Shown here: in pieces, positions 7,334 through 15,900 of the stretch
Numbering within the stretch: position 1 is the stretch's first letter
How the letters are laid out: each line of letters opens with the position of its first letter
The notes under the pieces: model-generated
Seen by the model: the letters and a program-made list of their open reading frames with translations, nothing else
Databases searched by the model: none
What the model was told of the DNA's origin: nothing
Assembly (NCBI RefSeq): GCF_005938385.1
Contig: NZ_VCRA01000021.1
Span: 1 to 64,000, forward strand
DNA from: Paenibacillus mesophilus
Lineage (GTDB): Bacteria > Bacillota > Bacilli > Paenibacillales > NBRC-103111
Direction of reading: 5' to 3'
DNA: 64,000 bases
Made by a program: the position numbers and the translations under genes

Positions 7334-8623
7334 TCACTTTTTATTTTGCTCCTCAATGGCTTTGTTCGTTTCTTCGTCCGCTCGGGACAACGCGGTGTTC
7401 AGGTCGAGCTTTCCGTTAATAAATTCCTGCAAATATTTGATGGCCGCTTTGCTGCCTGCCGCATCGTAGATCGTCTTGCTATACGATTCCGCCGGCTTCA
7501 TCTTGAAAAACGGAGTAAAGTCGATTCCTTTCGCCGCCGGCAGGTCGGCGAACAAGCTCATTTGCGCCTGGGTGTTCGTTACGACGGGATTCATCCCCAA
7601 TCTCGCATTGCTGGTTTGCACTTCGTCCGATGTCAGATAGGCTACGACCTGGAACGCCGCGTCCGGATTTTTGGTCGTTTTGGAAATAACCATGACTTCC
7701 ATAAATCCGGACGGGCCGATCCAAGGCTTATCTTTAAAGAAAGGGAACGTAGTAAGTCCCATATTGACGCCTAGCTTAGGGTCCGGGAGCATCAGCAGAT
7801 GGGGATACATCGCCAATTTCTTATCCGTCATAAACGCTCTCGCTGCGTCATTGTACGCAGCGCCTTTCGGGTAATTGCCCGGTATGCCGAATACGTCTTT
7901 ATAAGTTTGGAACAACTTCCTCCAAGATTCGTGCGTGCCGATCACGGACTTCTCCGTCTTCGGATCTACATAAGGAGCGGACAGTTGAGTCGACAGCCGG
8001 TTGTGGCCAACGCCCGGACTTAGACCGCGATATTCGATCCCCTCGTGCGTTCGGGACAATTTGGCCGCCAGCTCCATCACTTCTTCCCAAGTACTGCCTT
8101 CTTTCGGATATGGAACTCCGAATTGATCGAAAATGTCCTTGTTGTAGTGCAATGCAAATATGTGCTTTGCTTGCGGCCAGGCGACGAGTTCCCCTGTCTT
8201 GGAGTATGACCGGATTTCCTTGATCATTTCCGGCTGGATTTTGGAGAAGTCGAATTTGTTCCGCTCGGCCAGTTCGTCCAGACTTAATGGGATATCGAGC
8301 TCGAGGGTAGGGATCAGGTTGGTCAGCCCGTCGAAAATAAGGTCCGGCGCGTTGCCGGAAGCCAGAAGCTCGGGCAGCTTCTGGCCGTATGGGATCCATT
8401 CCAGCGTAATATGCGGAAATTTTTTCTTGATATGCGCGGCAATCAGGTTGTTGTAATATTCTTCACCGACGTTGGGCACGACAAAAACCTTTAACGTAAC
8501 GGGTTTCGGCGGATTCTCTGCTGCTGGTGCATTCTCCGCGGCAGGCTGTCTACTGCCCCCGCAACCGGCTACAAGTAATAAAGGCAGTACTATAGCCAAT
8601 GCAGATACTATGCGTTTTTTCAC
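7334..8623 (-). CDS. extracellular solute-binding lipoprotein (family 1, sugar type)
   Basis: A 429-aa lipoprotein: basic start MKKR, hydrophobic stretch and lipobox LVAGC with Cys21, then a linker and a periplasmic-binding-protein fold typical of oligosaccharide ABC importers (ALHYNKDIFDQFGVPYPKEG is the family's signature region). It ends DLNTALSRADEETNKAIEE, a tail shared with the other binding proteins of this window. No permease or ATPase gene lies beside it, so it either supplies a transporter encoded elsewhere or is a sensor. A cre-like CcpA site lies about 85 bp upstream, suggesting carbon catabolite control. An AraC regulator gene is upstream in the same orientation. Confidence 0.9.
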   Translation of the reverse strand: MKKRIVSALAIVLPLLLVAGCGGSRQPAAENAPAAENPPKPVTLKVFVVPNVGEEYYNNLIAAHIKKKFPHITLEWIPYGQKLPELLASGNAPDLIFDGLTNLIPTLELDIPLSLDELAERNKFDFSKIQPEMIKEIRSYSKTGELVAWPQAKHIFALHYNKDIFDQFGVPYPKEGSTWEEVMELAAKLSRTHEGIEYRGLSPGVGHNRLSTQLSAPYVDPKTEKSVIGTHESWRKLFQTYKDVFGIPGNYPKGAAYNDAARAFMTDKKLAMYPHLLMLPDPKLGVNMGLTTFPFFKDKPWIGPSGFMEVMVISKTTKNPDAAFQVVAYLTSDEVQTSNARLGMNPVVTNTQAQMSLFADLPAAKGIDFTPFFKMKPAESYSKTIYDAAGSKAAIKYLQEFINGKLDLNTALSRADEETNKAIEEQNKK

Positions 8624-9320
8624 TGTGATACCCTCCTTGTAACATTCCGCTTCTTAATAGAGCATTCCTCGGAACAATGACCGAAGCCGGATTGTCGCTT
8701 GGTCTTGCAAGCGCTTTCAGTTCTTTGATGCATTCTATCGCGGTATTGCCTCCGGGACGAATCGTTTGTGTCGCTCCATATACGCCACGCTTCCAGGTAT
8801 CCACCTCCTTCTCTCGATGATTGCATCCATTGAACCGATTTCCGCGACGATCGGCAGTTCTTTCCCGAAAGGAGCGGGTGTAACGATTTCTGCTGCTGCG
8901 TCCGGATAAACATTCACGCCGAAGTATTGCCCGAAGCTCGGGTTACGTAATAGAGAACGATGTTCTTCCATGGGAATGTGAAAAGCGTACTCCGATCTCG
9001 GCGAACGTTTCCAGCCGGCACGCGGGAAATCGCTTCCCCAACGGGCGCTGCTGCCAACCCGATGACCGGGTTCTCCCTCATTGTAGTATAAAGAGTGTTC
9101 CGCAATAGGGGGGATATTCGACTTTATTATGGCATAAACCGACTTTGTACGGCTCGCGGCAGGAAGAAGTACTAACATGCGAAAAAAGGCCCGACTCTTC
9201 GGCGGCATGTCCGATCGTCATAGAGGTGCACCTTTCCGCCTGTTCCGACCCGTCTGGAGATGGCCTGATCGACCTCGGCGTTCATTGAATGGTAATGTGC
9301 CATTGGCGCTGCCGAGCCTA
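8624..9320. other. long non-coding or decayed stretch between two minus-strand genes
   Basis: About 700 bp without an intact gene. On the minus strand a 157-codon open frame (8735-9208) contains protein-like text such as FGQYFGVNVYP and FGKELPIVAEIGSMDAI. After it another frame continues with GVYGATQTIRPGGNTAIE (near 8700-8790). This suggests a frameshifted, decayed gene that once lay between the AraC regulator and the binding-protein gene. I could not assign its family, and no start with a good ribosome site is present. Confidence 0.4.
8706..8719. promoter_or_regulatory. cre-like CcpA site
   Basis: TGCAAGCGCTTTCA matches the catabolite-responsive element TGWAARCGYTWNCW at all but one position. 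It is upstream of the solute-binding-protein gene that starts at 8623. Confidence 0.5.
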
Positions 9321-10229
9321 TCAAACGCGGCTTTGGTTGCGGTATTCCCTCGGCGAAAGCCCGGTCTTCCGTTTGAATATGGCGTGGAAGTGCTTTAAGT
9401 CCTTAAAACCCGTCGTTTCGGCGATTTCGTACACTTTTTGGTCTGTCGTACGGAGCAGCTCACAGCATCGTTCGATTTGTAAAGAGTGAACGTAGTCGGT
9501 GTACGTTTGACCGGTCGCTTTTTTGATCAAGCGATGAAACTGCCGTGTTCCGATGTTGATCTTTGAGGAAATGTCCGCGAGAGACAAAGGGGCGTTGATA
9601 TTTTGCTGAATGCAGCGGATCGCGGCTTCTATTCTGGAGGCGGAGTCGGAGACCGGTTCCGGACGGCTGCCGTAAATGGAACGGGCCAGCGTAAAGAGGA
9701 GCTGGGTGATGAAAGTGACAATCATCATTCTGCGGCCTTCCCGCCTCAATACATATTCCTGGTACAGCTGCTGCATCAAGTTTCTCGCTTCGGTCGAATG
9801 CTCTTCCGCCCGAAGCCATACGGAACGGTTCCGGATTGCGATCAGAGCGTCCGCTTGTTCCGACGGAAGCAGCAGCGAATGGCTTTGAATGATCCGGTCG
9901 AACAGTTCCAAGCCGAAGATGCAGTTAGATACGATCAGCGGTTGTCTCGCCGCCCCATCCGCCGGCCGGAATACGTGCGAGGTGCCGACCGGTATGTAGA
10001 ACAGATCGCCTTTGCGTACGGGGACGATCTGATCGCCGATATAATGGAACCCCTTGCCTTCGGCAACATACGCAATCTCCACGAAATCGTGGGAGTGCTC
10101 CTTCAAGTCGAACGTTTCTCTTACCCTGTTCACGTAAACGGGAAAATCGAGCCTGAAATACCTTTGTCCCCGAAAGGACTCAATCTTGCGTTTGATCTTC
10201 ATAACAACCCCGAACTCCTCTCTGGTCAT
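9321..10229 (-). CDS. AraC-family transcriptional regulator (cupin sensor)
   Basis: A 302-aa regulator. The N-terminal cupin-type sensor (about 25-120) has the typical run HSHDFVEIAYVAEGKG and RKGDLFYIPVGTSHVF. The C-terminal domain (about 200-300) carries two helix-turn-helices, with LADISSKINIGTRQFHRLIK and the AraC signature EIAETTGFKDLKHFHAIFK. Such proteins usually activate nearby sugar-uptake or glycosidase genes; the candidates are the decayed gene and the binding-protein gene downstream on the same strand. The start at 10229 (AGGGG upstream) and an internal ATG at 10202 are both possible. Confidence 0.9.
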   Translation of the reverse strand: MTREEFGVVMKIKRKIESFRGQRYFRLDFPVYVNRVRETFDLKEHSHDFVEIAYVAEGKGFHYIGDQIVPVRKGDLFYIPVGTSHVFRPADGAARQPLIVSNCIFGLELFDRIIQSHSLLLPSEQADALIAIRNRSVWLRAEEHSTEARNLMQQLYQEYVLRREGRRMMIVTFITQLLFTLARSIYGSRPEPVSDSASRIEAAIRCIQQNINAPLSLADISSKINIGTRQFHRLIKKATGQTYTDYVHSLQIERCCELLRTTDQKVYEIAETTGFKDLKHFHAIFKRKTGLSPREYRNQSRV

Positions 10230-10351
10230 GTCGGAATAACCCCTAAAAAGTTGCTATCTATCCCCCAAATCATACATGAACCTAATCCTGTAATGAAAGG
10301 TAATTGTTGATCGACTGCCCGTATGGAGGCTGAGGCGCTCGGAAGGAAAGC

Positions 10352-10393
10352 CAAAAAGCCCTCGGGATCGCCTATTGGCAATCCCGAGGGCTT
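10352..10393 (-). terminator. intrinsic terminator of hemQ
   Basis: A perfect 13-bp stem (AAGCCCTCGGGAT/ATCCCGAGGGCTT) with a 12-nt loop, followed on the minus strand by a T-run. It lies about 100 nt after the hemQ stop codon. The bases between 10230 and 10351 hold no gene. Confidence 0.8.
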
Positions 10394-10496
10394 CAAGGCT
10401 GGCTCCTGGTGCCAAGCCGTATGCCAGGTGGTCCGAGAGGACTGGGGGCCAGCCGGTCCCTCCCTTCCTACCCGATTCGGCTGCCGGCCGGGGAGC

Positions 10497-11243
10497 TTAC
10501 ACGCCCAGCATGCGGTGGCACTTATCCGTATCGAGCAGATTGCCCACATAGAAAGCGCCGAACTCTCCGAACCGGGCGCTCGCTTCATCGAAGCGCATCT
10601 CGTAGACGAGCTTCTTGAACGTGAGCGGATCGTCCGCGAACAGCGTCACGCCCCATTCCCAGTCGTCGAGGCCGACGGAGCCCGTAATAATCTGCTTGAC
10701 GCGGCCCGCATAGCTGCGTCCGATCATCCCGTGGCTCCGCATAAACCCGCGGCGTTCCTCCATGCTCAGCATGTACCAGTTGTCGTCTCCGGAACGGCGT
10801 TTGTTCATCGGATAGAAGCAGATATGGTTCGATTTCGGCAAAATCGGCTTGAGCCGCGCCATAATTTCCGGGTCCTGCATCGGATCGACGCCCGGCTTCG
10901 CCATATAGCTGCTCAGCTCCACGACCGATACGTACGAATAGACGGGAATCGTGTACTGGGCGAAAGTCGTTTTGTTGAACGCGTTCTCGAGCTCGTTCAG
11001 CTCGTCCAGCGTTTCTCTCAAATGCATGAAGACGAGGTCGGCCTTCTGTCCGACGACGGAATAAAATGCGGTGCTTCCTTGCTTCTGCTGCTCGATCTCG
11101 TTCCATTGCGCAAGCAACGTATACAGCTCGTCCTCCGCCTTGGCGCGCTCTTCGGCGGATGCCCGCTTCCATGCATTCCAGTCGATCGCGCGGAAATCGT
11201 GCAGCGCGTACCAGCCCTCCAGCGTTTGTACTGCTTCGCTCAT
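10497..11243 (-). CDS. hemQ: coproheme decarboxylase (HemQ/ChdC)
   Basis: Predicted 248-aa cytoplasmic enzyme that oxidatively decarboxylates coproheme III to heme b, the last step of the Gram-positive heme pathway. It belongs to the chlorite-dismutase fold. The heme-ligand His171 is in MRSHGMIGR, and the catalytic Tyr144 and Lys148 are in CFYPMNKRR, matching Tyr145/Lys149/His172 of studied enzymes. Length is normal for HemQ. I start it at the ATG 11243 (GAGAGGAG upstream) rather than at the longer frame. It is a single gene with its own terminator; other heme genes are not in the window. Confidence 0.93.
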   Translation of the reverse strand: MSEAVQTLEGWYALHDFRAIDWNAWKRASAEERAKAEDELYTLLAQWNEIEQQKQGSTAFYSVVGQKADLVFMHLRETLDELNELENAFNKTTFAQYTIPVYSYVSVVELSSYMAKPGVDPMQDPEIMARLKPILPKSNHICFYPMNKRRSGDDNWYMLSMEERRGFMRSHGMIGRSYAGRVKQIITGSVGLDDWEWGVTLFADDPLTFKKLVYEMRFDEASARFGEFGAFYVGNLLDTDKCHRMLGV

Positions 11244-11335
11244 GGGTGTCACTCCTCTCTTATGTCCGCTCTGATAGTCGGTTCCACAAGTAATTGTAGC
11301 GAATCGGTACCAAAAGGGCAAACTCGCTCGAAGTG

Positions 11336-11365
11336 AAAAATCCCCCGCCGCAAGGCAAGGGGAAC
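11336..11365 (-). terminator. likely intrinsic terminator of the DUF3298-like gene
   Basis: On the minus strand TTCCCC-TT-GCC pairs with GGC-GGGGGA and runs into TTTTT, just after the stop codon. The stem has a two-base bulge. Confidence 0.5.
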
Positions 11366-11369
11366 AAGG

Positions 11370-11996
11370 CTAGTTATTGATCGTCATCGGCTGGATCGGA
11401 CTGTTATCCGGGATGATGCTTTGCAGCGAATAGACGGATATCGGGAACATCGGAAACCCGAAGTAATAGGGCGTAATTTCGTACAGCTGAAAATAGACGA
11501 CGATCGCTTTGTCCGCGACGTAATAATCTTGGTCGGGACGGATGGAGGTGAACGGCTGCAGCGTCTCGATGCCGCGCTCCGCGATCTGCGCCTTGACGAT
11601 GCCGGAAATGCGCTCGACGTAATCGCTGCCCGGCGAGAACAGCTCGCCGAGCGAGTACGATATTCCCGTCGAGATGTCGAAGGTAAGCGACTTGATCAGC
11701 GTCAATCCGTGGGCGGCGTGTTCCGTGTAGCCGTAAATGTTCAGCGCGATGCTGAGCAGGCCCCGTTCGTTCGTCTTGATTTCGTAGAAGCCGTTGATTT
11801 CCGTCGTCTTCGAATTGGGGACGTACCCCAGCTGTTTAAGCATCGATTGCACTTCAGCGGCTATCGCGTTGTTCATTTTCGCTTGCGCCTCCGCGTTCGG
11901 GGCGTTCACGATGCGCGGGACGTACAGATCGAGCTTCCGTCCGATCCGGTGAATCGTTTGAATTTGCAGGGGCAGCGTATACGGTTTGTTCAGCAT
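11370..11996 (-). CDS. DUF3298/DUF4163-type protein
   Basis: A 208-aa protein lacking an obvious signal peptide. Residues about 20-110 resemble the DUF4163 half (PRIVNAPNAEAQAKMNNAIA ... GFYEIKTNERGLLSIALNIY). The rest resembles the DUF3298 half, with TFDISTGISYSLGELFSPGSDY and YFQLYEITPYYFGFP. This pair occurs in Bacillus RsiV-like anti-sigma ectodomains and in free proteins of unknown role; no transmembrane anchor is present here. The start at 11996 has AAAGGAATG upstream. It is a single-gene unit. Confidence 0.75.
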   Translation of the reverse strand: MLNKPYTLPLQIQTIHRIGRKLDLYVPRIVNAPNAEAQAKMNNAIAAEVQSMLKQLGYVPNSKTTEINGFYEIKTNERGLLSIALNIYGYTEHAAHGLTLIKSLTFDISTGISYSLGELFSPGSDYVERISGIVKAQIAERGIETLQPFTSIRPDQDYYVADKAIVVYFQLYEITPYYFGFPMFPISVYSLQSIIPDNSPIQPMTINN

Positions 11997-12176
11997 CGGA
12001 TATTCATTCCTTTCCAGAAGCCTATATTCCAATCGTATTCCGCCATGGGCCGCGACGTTCCGTTTTTGTACCTACAAGTGACGGTTTCCTGACTATTGCG
12101 CCGCAGCTCTTTACTTCGCGGCCGGATTCCACTACAATTGACGTTGAATTCGGGAAAGTTGCGGGAGGTACTGCTC

Positions 12177-12470
12177 ATGATAGACATCATCCAGCTCGTT
12201 ATCTTGATGGTGCTCGTGTTCGTGCTCATGTTCGGAATCGGCTTCATTTTCAACATGCTGCTGAAAACGACCCATTTTCCTATTTATTTGTATATCGCGG
12301 CCGTGATCGGCATGCTCATTTATTGGGCGTGGAATTCGGGTTCCTTGCTCGCGCATTTGGCCGAATTGAAGTTCGGCGAATATTTCTTGTTCGTCTGCGG
12401 TTTGGCGGGCGCGGTGCTGAGCGGCAAGACGATTCATCTGCTGCGGGTGCGCGGCTACAAAATGTTTTGA
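12177..12470 (+). CDS. yuiB: YuiB-like small membrane protein
   Basis: A 97-aa integral membrane protein with three predicted helices (about 3-28, 36-56, 66-86). Its start IIQLVILMVLVFVLMFGIGF and end GAVLSGKTIHLLRVRGYKMF resemble the Bacillus YuiB family, whose function is unknown. GGGAGG lies seven bases before the ATG. It is a monocistronic unit with its own terminator. The name rests on recollection of the family pattern. Confidence 0.65.
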   Translation: MIDIIQLVILMVLVFVLMFGIGFIFNMLLKTTHFPIYLYIAAVIGMLIYWAWNSGSLLAHLAELKFGEYFLFVCGLAGAVLSGKTIHLLRVRGYKMF

Positions 12471-12476
12471 CGGTTC

Positions 12477-12504
12477 GCTTCTCCGGCTGGAGAAGCTTTT
12501 TTTT
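12477..12504 (+). terminator. intrinsic terminator of yuiB
   Basis: GCTTCTCC-GGCT-GGAGAAGC followed by eight T, six bases after the stop codon. Confidence 0.9.
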
Positions 12505-12523
12505 GTTGCACATGATTGTTCGG

Positions 12524-12709
12524 TAGCGGAACTATATTCCGCTAAGCAGGAGTTTTCACGGCATACGCAGTTAATAGCGGAACTGCAGTTCGCTAAACCC
12601 TAGATTTTGCGCTTCAATGGCGGTAAACGGGCTGAATAACGGATAACAGTTCCTTTATCCTTTTGGCAAACTGGTTTTATCGGTCATTAGCGGAATACAG
12701 TTCCGTTAA
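12524..12709. repeat. cluster of TAGCGGAA palindromes
   Basis: Three ~22-bp imperfect palindromes of one family occur at 12524-12544, 12575-12595 and 12687-12709. All begin TAGCGGAA and end with a form of TTCCGCTAA. A weaker copy may lie at 12641-12660. They are the only structure in the 12.5-12.7 kb gap. They resemble REP-type intergenic palindromes. Confidence 0.7.
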
Positions 12710-12810
12710 CGACAGCTCCAACGGAGACGGGCCGTCTTTGATGTCGAGTTGTTACCCTCCAAATGGCCACCCGGGCGTTATTCCCGGCGTTTTTTAAATT
12801 AAACCATCGA

Positions 12811-12840
12811 AAAGAGCCGGGGGAGCGCCTCCGGCTTTTC
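12811..12840 (+). terminator. terminator-like hairpin in the gap before the large secreted protein
   Basis: AAAAGAGCCGG and CCGGCTTTTC flank a short spacer, giving a G/C stem with T on the exit side. No gene ends here, so it may insulate the downstream gene or be a remnant. The rest of 12710-12957 shows an A/T-rich promoter-like stretch with TATAAT at 12913 but no well-spaced -35. Confidence 0.35.
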
Positions 12841-12957
12841 GCGTTTCGATTCCAGCAAAAACATAACAAATGTTTTACAAAACTATTGTAGCAATGTCGA
12901 CAATCCTTCATTTATAATATAGACGAAAACTTAATCTAAAGACGAAGGAGGAAAAGC

Positions 12958-15900
12958 ATGGGCAAACGAGCTATGGCCAACGCTTTGGCCGCATTGACGA
13001 TGGCGGCGACTTTGTTTGTAACCGCTTACTATGCAGACAAGGCATCGGCCGAATCGAGTGCGGTCGGGGGCGTCTCGAGAGAGGACCCGGGATTCACGTA
13101 CGGTCCCGCAGCCAGAGATTGGGTCACTACGGCGGATTATTATTACTTGCAAAACGATCATGTCAAATTTACGGTCGGGACCGTCAGGCTGCAGACCTCG
13201 AGCACGACGGATTTCAGCCCGAACGCGTCCGGCAACGACAAGTGGGGCTCCCTGACCAAAGGCAGCATGATGGATGCGGCCCCCAAGCCGAGCATGCGCG
13301 ACAATTTGGATTACACGGAATTCGTCCTGCGAACCCAGCCGCACCGAACTTGGTGGTATCCGACGGAGAAGCTGGAGATGGAGAACATCGGCATTGCCGG
13401 CAGCAGCATAGCGGCCAGCGGGGATTGGGACAAAGATGCGGCGATCAAGTCGTCCGTCGTCTATTCGATCGTCGAGAATACGCCTCTCATCAAGATGGAG
13501 CTGACGCTTGCAAACGAAGGGACTGCCGATTTCAGCGGATATTTGGGCTATTTCTTCGACTCCGACGAGTCGGGAGAGCAGCACAGCTACGTACCCGGCT
13601 GGGGATGGCGCACGGCGCAAGCGAACGAGTATATCACGACCGGCTGGAACCGGAACTATATATTCAACGGAGTGAAAGACAAATTTACCGGCAATCCCGC
13701 TCACGCGATCATTTGGCCGCAGGAGAACGAGCCGGCAGCGCTCGTGCCGGAGGGCTACATCCAAGGCGTATGGTTCAAAGCGGATATGGCTGCGGGCGGG
13801 AGCAAAACTCTCGTATTCTACCACCTTCCTCACACCCCCGGGCCGGCCGATCAGCCGTACGGCAACGCGGAGTTCTGGGCCGACATGATCTGGCGGGGAG
13901 AGAACCCTTCCTTGGCGGGAATGATTACCGGTAAGGTGACCGATACCGACCATTCTCCGGCTGCCAATGCCGAAATAACCGTCAAGGATGCATCCGGCGC
14001 CACGGTCGCGCGAGCGGCGTCGAACAGCAGCGGCTTCTACCAGCTTTACGTGATGCAAGGGGCTGACTACACATTGCAGGCGGCCAAAAACAATGTGATG
14101 TCAGCGGCGAAAACGGTCAGTCTGGAGACGGCGGATCGTGCGGAAGCGAATTTGGGCTTGCTCGCGAGTAACGGGGCGGCGGAGCTTCCGGACTCGACCG
14201 CTGCCGTCGCGGCCAGAAGCAGCGGTGATCCCGGGTTTACGTACGGACCGGCGTCGAGGGATTGGAACGAAGGAAAAGACTATTACACTTTGCAAGACGA
14301 AGAAGTGAAGCTTACGATCGGCACCGATTCGCTGGGTACCCGGAATACGACCGATTACGGCGACGACGCGTCGGGCAACAACAAGCGGGGGACGCTTACT
14401 CCCGGACATATTATGGATGCCGCGCCGACGTTCAATATGCACGACAACCTGGACTACACCGAATTCGTGCTGAGCCGGAATGTGGGCAGAACGTGGTGGT
14501 ACCCGACGGAGAAGCTGAGTCTGCCCGCTATCCAAGCATCCGGCAGCACGATTGTTGCCGATGGCACGTGGGACAGCGACCCGAGCATTGAAGCGAGGGT
14601 AACGTATTCGATCGTAGAGAACAGCCCGCTTATCAAAATGAAGGTGAATCTGTCCAACAAAGGGACGACGGGGTATAACGGGCATTTGGCCTTCATCATC
14701 GACCCGGAGGAGAAGCTGGAGCAGCAAAGCTACGTGCCCGGCGTCGGATGGAGAGGCGGACAAGTGAACGAATATATAACGTCAGGCTGGAACAAAAACT
14801 ACATCTTTAACGGCATCCAGGACAAATATACCGGGAAAACGGCGCATGCGATCATTTGGCCGGACAATCAGCAGCCATCGGCGCTAATACCGGAAGGGTA
14901 CATAACCGGCGCCTGGTTCGCGGTGTCGCTTGCTCCCGGAGGCGAGCAGGAGCTGATCCTATATGAGCTGCCGCATAACCCGGGACCCGCGAACGAATCG
15001 TACGGCGTGGCCGAGTTTTGGGCGAATGTGGTGAAGAACGGCGTCCACCCTGCTGCCGTAGGGAAAATAACGGGCGTCGTGACCGATTCGCTTGGTCTGC
15101 CGTCCGGCGGCGTGAACATTACGGTGAAGACGGCCGCAGGCGTCAAGGTGGCGGCCGCAACGACCGACCAAAGAGGGATGTACAGTCTGTACGCGATGAG
15201 CGGGAGCGCGTACAACCTTTTTGCGACAAACGGCACGGATTCGCTCGAGCGGGCGGTGACGGAGCTTGTGTCGGGAAAGAAGGCTCAGGCCGACTTCCGG
15301 ATGTCAGCGCCTGTCATCGAAATCGCAGCAGGCGTGACACGGGGCGACCCCGGTTTCATATATGAGGGAACTTCCAGAGACTGGTGGCCCAAGAACGACT
15401 ATTACTATATCGAGAGCCCGGACATCAAATTCAATGTGGGCACGGTAAGAACGGCAAGCAAAGACCCGAGAGACTGGAGCAACGACGCATCCGGCAACAA
15501 CAAGTGGGGGACGCTTACTCCCGGGCATATAATGGATGCGGTTCCCAAGCTGAATATGGAGGAAAACCTCGATTATACCGAGTTCGTGCTGAGCGACGAT
15601 TTGGGCGAGACGGCGCAGGACAGCGCGAACGGCAAGTATATGGCGTGGTCCTGGTTCCACCCGTTGACGAAGCTGCAGATGCCGGATATTCGTCTGGACG
15701 GCAACCGGATCGTAGCGGACGGAAGCTGGGACTTCAATAACCGGATGAAATCGAGCGTACGCTACTCGATCGTGGAAGGTACGCCGTTAATCAAGATGGA
15801 TATTACGCTCGCAAACGATACGGGCGCCGATTTCGACGGACATTTCGGCTACATTTTCGATCCGGATCAACCCGGCGAGCAGCAAAGCTATTTGCCGGGG

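Noticed and set aside
12931..14058. 375-codon minus-strand open frame opposite the giant secreted protein
   Set aside because: It is the mirror of a G/C-rich coding strand, with Arg-rich, low-complexity text and no ribosome site.
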